Source: Bordetella parapertussis (GTDB lineage Bacteria; Pseudomonadota; Gammaproteobacteria; Burkholderiales; Burkholderiaceae_B). Taken from it: 5,315 bases of DNA. The translations under genes and the position numbers were made by a program. Location of the stretch: assembly GCA_945882005.1 (NCBI GenBank), contig CAMCWG010000206.1, forward strand, positions 1 through 5,315. Direction: 5' to 3'. The notes under the pieces were generated by a model. The model did no database searches. It saw only the letters and a list, made by a program, of their open reading frames with translations, and had not been told where the DNA came from. Below, one piece after another: positions 1 to 5,315 of the stretch. Each line of letters starts with the position of its first letter. The stretch's first letter is position 1.

Positions 1-1142
1 AACAGACTGATATCGGCTACGGTCACCACTAAGCTGACAAGCGCCCCAAGCGTAAATTTGCCCGAGCCAAACGAGGTGACAAAGGCGCTTTGTAACGCGC
101 GCAGCATGGCGAGCCCCGCTAACACCATGATGAAGGCCTTCGGGGTTGCTAACGTGAGATTGGTAAAGGTTGGCGCGAGCACAGCAAAAAACAAGGCTAA
201 GCATCCAAATGCTAGTGCACCGGTGTAATGGCGAGCCTTGTCACCGGATGACGTGATCAAGGCGTTGGTTGGGCCGGTCAGGCACGTGCTCACGGCGCCT
301 ACCGTTGCGCTGAGCGCAGACCCTAGGCCACAAGCGACCGCAATCAGGGTGACAGGGGGGTGATGCCCGGCTGTTTTGAGCACCGCAACGCCTTGGCCGT
401 TTTGTACGACTAACACAGTGATAGTGAGCGGCACGACCAACTCAAGCATCGCAGCCCAAGACCAAGTCGGCGCTTGAAAAACGGGTTGTGCCCAGCCTAG
501 TGCACCTAAGTCGTTGACGTTGAGGCGACCGAGTAATGCGATCATTACGCCACCGATTAAGAGCGCTGCAATGACCGGTGGCAGGCGCCGCCCAAGTGAG
601 GCGATTGCCGAGCAAAAGAAAAAAACAATGACCATTGGCGCTGCGATCGCAGCGTCGCTATCGAGCGCGCGCACGACGTCTAAGCCAAAGCGCAGAAACA
701 CCCCAGCGACCATCCCCATCACGATCGGCATGGGTAGCAGAGACATGAGACGCTTAACAAAACCGCTTAAGCCTAGTAACAAGATCAGTAAGCTGGTGGC
801 GTAGAACGCACCTAGCACCGCGGTGTATGGCAGATGCTGCAGCGCGGGGCCCACCAATACGGTGCCCGGAATTGTCCAGGCAAAGGCGAGCGGCGTTTGA
901 TAGCGCCAACTCATCACTAAAGACAACAGACCGTTGACAAAAAAAACTCCAAACACCCACGAGGCAAGTTCAGCCGAGGTCAGGCCACCACGCGTGCCGA
1001 CTGACAAAATGACAGCGAAGGGACCGGTAGCGGCAAAAATAAAACCGATCAACCCGTTAGCAAGAGTGGTTGCGTTGAGGTCGGCGAAAACCTGTCGCAA
1101 AGATATTGGTGCTGCTGCGGGACGTTCTATTTGAGAAAACAA
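1..1142 (-). CDS. benE: BenE-family benzoate/H+ symporter, 3' end cut off by the window edge
   Basis: Predicted inner-membrane proton symporter of the BenE family, whose characterised members import benzoate. About 380 residues are visible; members I remember have about 390-400, so only a short C-terminus is missing. The protein is very hydrophobic, with many membrane segments starting near residue 24. The most telling motif is around residues 247-263 (QNGQGVAVLKTAGHHPP), which matches the family's N-x-Q-G-x-x-V-L segment, followed by the G-rich T-x-G-A-V-S-T-C-L-T-G-P-T-N stretch near 280-293. No ATG exists before residue 77, which would remove the first helices, and the frame is closed by a stop at 1196. 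The TTG at 1142-1140, with CGGAAG six bases upstream, is therefore the likely start. It lies 31 bases after the GST-like gene and is probably co-transcribed with it. No benzoate catabolic genes are visible, so the real substrate is uncertain; E. coli YdcO is a family member of unclear substrate. Confidence 0.85.
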   Translation of the reverse strand, partial: MFSQIERPAAAPISLRQVFADLNATTLANGLIGFIFAATGPFAVILSVGTRGGLTSAELASWVFGVFFVNGLLSLVMSWRYQTPLAFAWTIPGTVLVGPALQHLPYTAVLGAFYATSLLILLLGLSGFVKRLMSLLPMPIVMGMVAGVFLRFGLDVVRALDSDAAIAAPMVIVFFFCSAIASLGRRLPPVIAALLIGGVMIALLGRLNVNDLGALGWAQPVFQAPTWSWAAMLELVVPLTITVLVVQNGQGVAVLKTAGHHPPVTLIAVACGLGSALSATVGAVSTCLTGPTNALITSSGDKARHYTGALAFGCLALFFAVLAPTFTNLTLATPKAFIMVLAGLAMLRALQSAFVTSFGSGKFTLGALVSLVVTVADISL

Positions 1143-1148
1143 AGAATG

Positions 1149-1154
1149 CTTCCG
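1149..1154 (-). promoter_or_regulatory. Ribosome-binding site supporting a TTG start
   Basis: CGGAAG on the minus strand, six bases before TTG at 1142-1140. It decides the start of the benE-type gene, because no ATG or GTG is available in that frame between the upstream stop at 1196 and residue 77. Confidence 0.45.
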
Positions 1155-1173
1155 GTAGATGCGCGGCCAAACG

Positions 1174-1809
1174 TTAAGCGACGCGATCTCGAATCACTTG
1201 AGGCACGGGCACACTGTTTTTAAAGGATGGCCGTAGCTCGAGACGATCTGAGTAGGCAGCTAAGTTAGGATATTGCTCACGCCAGGCTTTGTTAGGCCAG
1301 CGCACCGTTAGATAGCGCAACAACGTCCCCACCGCAATATCGGCCAAGCTAAAGGTGTTGGCGTGACAAAACTCTTTGGCGCCGATCGCCTCTGATAGAT
1401 ACCTTAGAGCACCGTCTAACTTGCGCTGTTGCCGCTCGAACCAGGGCTGACTTTGCTTGTCTTTGTCTCGCGCGATCTCAAAGAACATTAGCACCAGCGC
1501 ATCACAGGCGCCATCGGCGATGACCTCATAGCGCTTGACCGCTAAGATCCCATCCACATCTTGTGGAAAAAGTGGTGGGTTTGGATGCTTGTACTCGATC
1601 CACTCGTTGATGTAGCGTGACTCGAACACACTTGAGCCATCTTCGCAAATCAAGACGGGCAATTTTTCAAGTGGATTGTAAAGTGGCGTTTGCGTGTCGG
1701 TGTTCCAGGGCACTTCAGTCATCAGTTCAAACGCAATGCCTTTTTCTGCAAGTTGAATTCTCACTTTGCGAGCATAGGGGCTCGGTGTGGCACTGATCAG
1801 TTTGTACAT
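1174..1809 (-). CDS. Glutathione S-transferase family protein (YibF-like)
   Basis: A 211-residue cytoplasmic protein with the two-domain GST plan. The N-terminal thioredoxin-like domain covers about residues 1-75. It has a serine-type active-site region at S10-P11-Y12-A13-R14-K15-V16, the cis-proline in K49-L50-P51-V52, and the glutathione gamma-glutamyl contact pair E63-S64. The C-terminal helical domain covers about 85-205 and carries the N-capping box S154-L-A-D157. Sequence and length resemble E. coli YibF as I remember it. GSTs of this kind bind glutathione, but the true substrate cannot be read from sequence. The ATG at 1809 is preceded by AAAAGG with five bases of spacing. The gene lies 53 bases after leuA and 31 before the transporter gene, all on one strand. 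No functional link to leucine synthesis is evident. Confidence 0.9.
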   Translation of the reverse strand: MYKLISATPSPYARKVRIQLAEKGIAFELMTEVPWNTDTQTPLYNPLEKLPVLICEDGSSVFESRYINEWIEYKHPNPPLFPQDVDGILAVKRYEVIADGACDALVLMFFEIARDKDKQSQPWFERQQRKLDGALRYLSEAIGAKEFCHANTFSLADIAVGTLLRYLTVRWPNKAWREQYPNLAAYSDRLELRPSFKNSVPVPQVIRDRVA

Positions 1810-1837
1810 GATGACCTTTTATCGCTGACAGTTTTAG

Positions 1838-1863
1838 GCGCGACGTGAATCCGATTGTCGCGC
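1838..1863 (-). other. Perfect 7-bp inverted repeat in the leuA/GST gap
   Basis: GCGCGAC and GTCGCGC (1838-1844 and 1857-1863) are exact reverse complements around a 12-base loop, and the stem begins on the last base of the leuA stop codon. No T-run follows on either strand, so it is not a standard intrinsic terminator. It could be an mRNA 3'-end stabiliser, a partial terminator tuning expression after leuA, or chance. Confidence 0.4.
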
Positions 1864-3533
1864 TACTTCGCTTTGATATGCCGATTCAAACCGCTGAGCA
1901 CCGCCTTGAAAGACGCTGTGACGATATCGCGATCAATACCCACGCCAAACCCTGTTGCGCCATCTTCGATGCGTGCCTCGACATAACAAGCCGCGCGCGT
2001 GTCGGTGCCAGTACCAATCGCATGCTCGTGATAATCCATTACGCGAACTGGAATCCCCAAGCAATCCACAAACGCAGAAATCGCACCGTCGCCAGTGCCT
2101 TTCAATACGCGGCGTACGCCGTCGACTTCGAACTCAGCTTCAATCGTAAAGTGCTTGCCTTCGGCCGCACTTGGGTCACCAGTGATACTGTGTTTAATGA
2201 GTTTCCAGGGTTCGGTTTGTGTCAGATACTCAGCGTCGAAGATTGTATAGACGGCCTCAGCGGTGACTTCTCGGCCGGTTTCGTCGGTGACGCGTTGAAT
2301 GGCACGGCTAAACTCAATTTGTAAGCGACGCGGCAAAGCCAAGCCATGTTCTTGCTCAAGCAAATACGACACACCACCCTTGCCAGATTGGCTGTTGACG
2401 CGAATCACGGCATCGTAGCTGCGACCCAGATCGGCAGGGTCGATTGGCAAGTATGGAACTTCCCAGATGGCATCGGCCTTTTGTACCGCAAAGCCTTTTT
2501 TAATCGCGTCTTGGTGTGAACCCGAGAAAGCGGTGAAGACCAAATCACCAGCATAGGGATGACGTGGGTGCACCGGTAACTGATTGCAAAATTCAACGCA
2601 GCGACGCACTTCGTCGATGTCTGAGAAATCAAGACCGGGGTGAATGCCTTGCGTATAAAGGTTTAAGGCCAGGGTCACTAAATCAACGTTGCCGGTACGT
2701 TCACCATTACCAAACAGGCAGCCTTCGACGCGATCGGCACCCGCCATCAGCCCTAACTCGGCCGCAGCCACTGCGGTACCGCGATCGTTGTGAGGGTGCA
2801 AGCTGACAATGACTGAATCACGCTTGTGCAGATTGTTATGCATGTATTCGATTTGATCGGCATACATGTTGGGTGTGGTGGCCTCAATGGTGGCTGGCAA
2901 GTTATAGATGATTTTTTTCTGCGGTGTCGGTTGGTACAAAGCGGTAACCGCGTTGCAAACTTCAAGCGCGAAGTCGGGTTCAGTGGTGCTGAACACTTCG
3001 GGCGAGTACTCATACAGCCAGTGTGTTTGCGGATATTTAGCCATGCAATCCATCACGCACTGTGTGCCTTCAAGTGCCACCTGCTTAACTTCTTGGCGGT
3101 TCATATTGAAGACGATGCGGCGAAAGCCGGGGGCGCAAGCGTTGTAAAGATGAATCATGGCGCGTTTTGCGCCGGCAGCAGACTCAACGGTGCGCTCGAT
3201 TAATTCTGGGCGGGCCTGCGTAAGCGCAATGATGGTGACATCATCTGGGATCAGCTTATCGTCAACCAACTTGCGTACAAAATCAAAGTCCGTTTGCGAG
3301 GCCGACGGAAACCCAACCTCAATTTCTTTGAAGCCGATCTTGACCAGCATCTCAAAGAAGCGCAATTTGCGTTCGACGCTCATGGGCTCGATGAGCGACT
3401 GATTGCCATCGCGCAGGTCGGTGCTCATCCAGATAGGGGGATGGGTAATCTTTTTAGTGGGCCAGGTACGCTCTGAAAAATCGCGTTCGAAGGGCTTGAA
3501 CGGGATGTATTTTGTAGAGGGATTCGAAAGCAT
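1863..3533 (-). CDS. leuA: 2-isopropylmalate synthase
   Basis: Catalyses the first committed step of leucine synthesis in the cytoplasm: acetyl-CoA plus 2-oxoisovalerate gives 2-isopropylmalate. At 556 residues it is the long form found in Burkholderia, Pseudomonas and actinobacteria, not the roughly 520-residue E. coli form. The TIM-barrel catalytic domain covers about residues 30-310, with the DLRDGNQ motif at 39-45 (R41, D42), metal ligands H246 and H248 in HPHNDRGTA, and [11 protein letters not shown] at 274-284 (N282 position). A linker follows. The C-terminal leucine-sensing dimerisation domain covers roughly 425-556, with GTGDG at 479-483 and GVGIDRDIV at 530-538. No key residue is missing, so feedback inhibition by leucine is expected from the family. 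The ATG at 3533 has TAAGG six bases upstream. The leader upstream (3601-3824) suggests leucine attenuation. Other leu genes are not in the window. Confidence 0.97.
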   Translation of the reverse strand: MLSNPSTKYIPFKPFERDFSERTWPTKKITHPPIWMSTDLRDGNQSLIEPMSVERKLRFFEMLVKIGFKEIEVGFPSASQTDFDFVRKLVDDKLIPDDVTIIALTQARPELIERTVESAAGAKRAMIHLYNACAPGFRRIVFNMNRQEVKQVALEGTQCVMDCMAKYPQTHWLYEYSPEVFSTTEPDFALEVCNAVTALYQPTPQKKIIYNLPATIEATTPNMYADQIEYMHNNLHKRDSVIVSLHPHNDRGTAVAAAELGLMAGADRVEGCLFGNGERTGNVDLVTLALNLYTQGIHPGLDFSDIDEVRRCVEFCNQLPVHPRHPYAGDLVFTAFSGSHQDAIKKGFAVQKADAIWEVPYLPIDPADLGRSYDAVIRVNSQSGKGGVSYLLEQEHGLALPRRLQIEFSRAIQRVTDETGREVTAEAVYTIFDAEYLTQTEPWKLIKHSITGDPSAAEGKHFTIEAEFEVDGVRRVLKGTGDGAISAFVDCLGIPVRVMDYHEHAIGTGTDTRAACYVEARIEDGATGFGVGIDRDIVTASFKAVLSGLNRHIKAK

Positions 3534-3600
3534 GATTAACCTTAAATCTGTTTAAGCGATGCCAGGGTGCGTGCGCCCCGTGTTCATCGATGGCCTAAAT

Positions 3601-3760
3601 AAGCCAGGGTTTGGATCAAATCTAAAAATTTTTGAGGAAGGCTATAGCTGGGGTGGCGGTTGGTTGCCGGACTGCCACGGGCACTAGGCCCGGCAACCGA
3701 TCGCTAGTAGTAGCGATAGCAGCCCAAGAGCACCAGCACGGTTGCCAGACACAACTAAAC
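3601..3760 (-). promoter_or_regulatory. Candidate leucine-responsive attenuator leader of leuA
   Basis: On the minus-strand RNA three segments compete. Segment 1, GGCAACCG (3746-3739), can pair perfectly with CGGTTGCC (3699-3692). The same segment 2, as GGTTGCCGG (3698-3690), can instead pair over 9 bases with CCGGCAACC (3670-3662). Between segments 1 and 2 lie the clustered leucine codons, and the leader stop codon (3686-3684) falls just after segment 2. A ribosome stalled on leucine codons would hide segment 1 and free segment 2, while one reaching the stop would cover segment 2. The leucine codons also lie in a 7-bp hairpin (3700-3706 with 3711-3717), and the stop lies in the loop of a 5-bp hairpin (3678-3692). 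No G+C-rich stem with a following T-run is seen. The 70 bases at 3670-3601 contain 25 C and 9 G on the RNA strand, as in Rho-loading sites. Confidence 0.5.
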
Positions 3761-3824
3761 CGCGGCCTAAAAGGGCCGAGCAGTGTGTTTGAGTGCAGGC
3801 GTAGCCTGTGGCAAGCGTATTCAT
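3684..3824 (-). CDS. Putative leucine-rich leader peptide upstream of leuA
   Basis: A short minus-strand frame whose end is strongly leucine-loaded. From 3728 to 3705 the codons are CTT, GGG, CTG, CTA, TCG, CTA, CTA, CTA, then six more codons to TAG at 3686-3684. Four of the six leucine codons are CTA, which appears only once among about 36 leucine codons in the visible part of rpoN. E. coli leuL is likewise rich in CTA. The start is unsure. ATG at 3824 gives 46 residues but its AGAGG is only two bases away. GTG at 3752 gives 23 residues, a more usual leader size, but has no clear ribosome-binding site. The frame stays open upstream to a GTG at 3962, and that longer reading is not favoured. 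The peptide is probably a sensor of leucyl-tRNA supply, with no function of its own. It ends 150 bases before the leuA start. Confidence 0.42.
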   Translation of the reverse strand: MNTLATGYACTQTHCSALLGRGLVVSGNRAGALGLLSLLLAIGCRA

Positions 3825-3854
3825 AACCTCTAGTCGAACATAAATTGGCGCGAA

Positions 3855-3879
3855 ACGCAAGCGCGGCGGGCGCTTACGT
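3855..3879 (-). terminator. Possible weak intrinsic terminator of the upstream membrane-protein gene
   Basis: ACGTAAGCGC (3879-3870) and GCGCTTGCGT (3864-3855) form a 10-bp stem around a five-base loop CCGCC on the minus-strand RNA. One pair is G-U there but would be a C-A mismatch on the plus strand, which favours a minus-strand RNA role. Only TT (then CGCG) follows the stem, so it would be a weak terminator. It lies about 100 bases past the stop of the upstream gene and just before the proposed leuA leader. Confidence 0.35.
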
Positions 3880-3982
3880 GGTACTTGTGAGGTACTGGAG
3901 TGCAACAGGGGCGCTGACTGAGTGCTGGGTGCGTGTTGTTTAAGTGGCAACTGAACGGCCACGTACTTGTACTCAAATCAGG

Positions 3983-4630
3983 TTAGGCAAGCATGGTGGG
4001 TTCGCGTTGTCCAGCGTCGTTTGCAGGTGGCAACACCCGCGCTGGGGCGGGGGCGCTAGTGGCGTTGATGGGCCGGCTTTGCAACGCTGATTGAAGCTCG
4101 AACTGCTGCGCTCGCGCTAACGCGAGCTTTCGTGCTCTCCCGCTGCTGCGTTGCGTCAGTACGGTTTGTAAAATCCCAACGGTCACAGGCTGAGACTGAT
4201 CTTTCCAGACCCAATTCAAAATATCCAAGCCTTCAGGGCTGAGTTGAGCGCAGAGTTTGCGTACGTCACTCAGCGGCACGAGCGCTGCACGCCCACGCTT
4301 TAGGCTGCTACGTAAGTAACTGATCAGACAGCTGACCGTGATTAAGAGCAAGATCAAAATCACAAACCACCAGAAATACTTTTGATACTGCAAAACGAAG
4401 TCGATGACGGTCTTGCCAAGAATTTCAGACAGGCCCGTCAGTTTGAGGGCAAAATCAAGCCAAGCTTTACCAGACTGCAGAATACGTTGCGCGCAATAAA
4501 TGACTAAGGCGATAGCCGCTAGAATGACGACTACTCGCGTCAACAGGCGCGGTAGTGCCAACCGCAACAGGATGCTGCCCAGTAAAGGGGTGTCTTTATG
4601 TTGCGAAGTGGTGCTAGGTCGATTCATCAT
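3983..4630 (-). CDS. Unrecognised protein with two membrane helices, divergent from rpoN
   Basis: I do not recognise a family. From ATG at 4630 it is 215 residues. A short polar N-terminus is followed by a first hydrophobic segment at about 33-47, a loop of about 40 residues, then a strong second segment at about 86-106 starting with the aromatic cluster Y-F-W-W-F and followed by basic residues (R107, K111, R112, R114). By the positive-inside rule the C-terminal half should be cytoplasmic. That half has a folded-looking section at about 115-160 containing LSPEGLDILNWVW, helix-rich and faintly like a small winged-helix fold, which is speculation. It ends in an R/K/Q/A-rich helix and an Ala-Pro-rich tail (about 190-203). 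ATG at 4627 is also possible, and so is TTG at 4657, which would overlap rpoN further. The AGGT at 4646-4643 is 12 bases upstream, which is long. The start abuts that of rpoN. Residue composition looks like a real protein. Confidence 0.65.
   Translation of the reverse strand: MMNRPSTTSQHKDTPLLGSILLRLALPRLLTRVVVILAAIALVIYCAQRILQSGKAWLDFALKLTGLSEILGKTVIDFVLQYQKYFWWFVILILLLITVSCLISYLRSSLKRGRAALVPLSDVRKLCAQLSPEGLDILNWVWKDQSQPVTVGILQTVLTQRSSGRARKLALARAQQFELQSALQSRPINATSAPAPARVLPPANDAGQREPTMLA
4616..4619 (+). promoter_or_regulatory. Possible ribosome-binding site of rpoN, inside the divergent gene
   Basis: AGGT nine bases before ATG at 4629. It supports that start over ATG at 4647, which has no visible Shine-Dalgarno sequence. 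It lies within the first codons of the opposite-strand membrane-protein gene. Confidence 0.35.
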
Positions 4631-5315
4631 GCAAAATATTGTACCTATGAGTCGCAATTTTCTCGAGCTTCGTCAAGGTCAACAGCTGACTCTGACCCCC
4701 GCACTGCAACAGTCGATCAAACTGTTGCAGCTTTCGACGTTGGATCTTGAGGCTGAAGTTGCGCGTGCTTTGGCCGAAAACCCCCTCTTAGAGCAAGAGG
4801 GCACGCCATTGTACGAGCCGGGCGGCGCTGGGGCGAGCTTACGGGTCGGGCAAGAGACCACAGAATTTGGCTCGGCGCAAAGCAGTGTCGATCGTGGTCT
4901 GGACGCAACACCCGAGGCCAATACCGATTACGCCCCAGCCTCCGAGCGTGAGCCTGAGCGCGACCGACTCGAGTTTTCGTCAGAATCACGTGGCTCGCGC
5001 GACGATGATTTTCCTGATCGCCCCGAGCCAGCTCGTGAAAGTAACTTGCGAGAGTATTTGCTTGAACAGTTAGGCCTGACGCGTTTAAGCAAGCGCGATG
5101 CGGCGATTGTCGAATTGTTGATTGATGAGCTTAATGATGATGGGTTTTTAGCATCGCCGCTAGACCAAATTGCCAGCTGGATGAACCCAGAGCTCGGCCT
5201 GGACGAAGACGATTTTCGTTGCGCCTTAAAAATGCTGCAGTCGTTCGATCCGCCAGGTGTGGGTGCCCGCGATCTGGGTGAGTGCTTAGACTTACAGCTT
5301 CAGTTCGGCGACCCC
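4629..5315 (+). CDS. rpoN: RNA polymerase sigma-54 factor, N-terminal part, cut off by the window edge
   Basis: Sigma-54 directs RNA polymerase to -24/-12 promoters and needs AAA+ enhancer-binding activators to open DNA. The window holds 229 residues. Region I (about 8-55) contains the glutamine- and leucine-rich activator-responsive segment, with LTPALQQSIKLLQLSTL at 22-38 and NPLLE at 51-55. Region II (about 56-136) is the expected variable acidic linker, rich in E, D and S. The core-binding region starts near 137 (RESNLREYLLEQL), with LIDELNDDGFL at 164-174 and the conserved FDPPGVGARDL at 206-216. The DNA-binding and RpoN-box parts lie beyond the edge. ATG at 4629 has AGGT nine bases upstream. 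ATG at 4647 fits the usual family N-terminus (M-x-x-x-L-x-L-R) better but has no visible binding site, so six residues are in doubt. It is not preceded by lptB as is common in related bacteria. Confidence 0.96.
   Translation, partial: MQNIVPMSRNFLELRQGQQLTLTPALQQSIKLLQLSTLDLEAEVARALAENPLLEQEGTPLYEPGGAGASLRVGQETTEFGSAQSSVDRGLDATPEANTDYAPASEREPERDRLEFSSESRGSRDDDFPDRPEPARESNLREYLLEQLGLTRLSKRDAAIVELLIDELNDDGFLASPLDQIASWMNPELGLDEDDFRCALKMLQSFDPPGVGARDLGECLDLQLQFGDP

Larger units (their letters stand above)
3534..3982. other. 449-base gap between leuA and the upstream membrane-protein gene
   Basis: No conventional protein gene is supported here. Reading on the minus strand toward leuA, it holds a possible terminator hairpin (3879-3855), a short leucine-rich reading frame (3824-3684), an attenuator-like set of alternative stems (3746-3662), a C-rich low-G stretch (3670-3601) and the leuA ribosome-binding site TAAGG (3544-3540). 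I saw no promoter with good -35 and -10 boxes; TATGTT at 3842-3837 is the best -10 candidate but lacks a correctly spaced -35. Minor repeats are GGTACT at 3880-3885 and 3891-3896, and GTACTTGTAC at 3963-3972. Confidence 0.6.

Noticed and set aside
514..1134. Plus- and minus-strand short frames over the transporter gene
   Set aside because: The out-of-frame translations are low-complexity R/K/T/A-rich or featureless, while the minus frame through 1142-1 gives a clear BenE-family protein.
1845..2324. Plus-strand open frame of 159 codons opposite leuA
   Set aside because: It is antisense to a clearly conserved gene, has no recognisable domain, and is a by-product of leuA codon composition.
3624..3633. 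AAAAATTTTT as a terminator U-tract
   Set aside because: No G+C-rich stem ends next to the T-run; A5/T5 pairing alone is too weak.
3662..3698. 9-bp GGTTGCCGG/CCGGCAACC hairpin as an intrinsic terminator
   Set aside because: The bases after the stem are AACCGCCACC with no U-run; it fits better as one of two competing stems.
3684..3962. 92-codon reading of the leader frame from GTG at 3962
   Set aside because: The N-terminal half looks like non-coding sequence, runs through the 3855-3879 hairpin, and has no ribosome-binding site. Only the leucine-rich end is worth keeping.
3944..3962. GTGGC/GCCAC stem after the membrane-protein gene as a terminator
   Set aside because: Only 5 bp with a 9-base loop, followed by TTAAAC; too weak to call.
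3880..3972. Repeated GGTACT and GTACTTGT words
   Set aside because: Short, few and irregularly spaced; no support for an operator or an array.
4520..4525. TAGAAT as the -10 box of an rpoN promoter
   Set aside because: Five of six bases match, but no acceptable -35 lies 16-18 bases upstream.

Overview
The window looks like ordinary chromosome from a betaproteobacterium, most likely Burkholderiales. The evidence is the long (556-residue) 2-isopropylmalate synthase, which matches my memory of the Burkholderia/Pseudomonas type, together with a sigma-54 gene of betaproteobacterial style. G+C is about half by eye. This placement rests on remembered protein similarity, not on a search.

Layout. Positions 1-3533 hold three minus-strand genes in series. 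Reading right to left, they are leuA (3533 to 1863), a glutathione S-transferase-like gene (1809 to 1174) and a benE-type transporter gene that starts with TTG at 1142 and runs off the left edge. The gaps are 53 and 31 bases, so they could be one transcript. Only leuA has an obvious place in leucine synthesis; the other two may simply be co-transcribed. A 7-bp perfect inverted repeat sits in the leuA/GST gap.

Positions 3534-3982 (449 bases) hold no conventional gene, but this is the most interesting part. On the minus strand, just ahead of leuA, there is a short reading frame with a run of six leucine codons in nine, four of them CTA. It ends in a stop codon flanked by a set of mutually exclusive RNA stems: GGCAACC, GGTTGCC and GGCAACC again. 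This is the architecture of a leucine attenuator with a leader peptide. The downstream stretch is C-rich and G-poor and has no clear intrinsic terminator stem, so a Rho-dependent or other variant mechanism is possible. A 10-bp hairpin at 3855-3879 may end the transcript of the gene upstream.

Positions 3983-4630 encode, on the minus strand, an unrecognised two-helix membrane protein. It is divergent from rpoN (sigma-54), which starts at 4629 on the plus strand and runs off the right edge. The two start codons touch or overlap, so each gene's promoter and ribosome-binding region must lie inside the other gene. In many betaproteobacteria rpoN follows lptB; here it does not.

No rRNA, tRNA, CRISPR array, insertion sequence or attachment site was seen.
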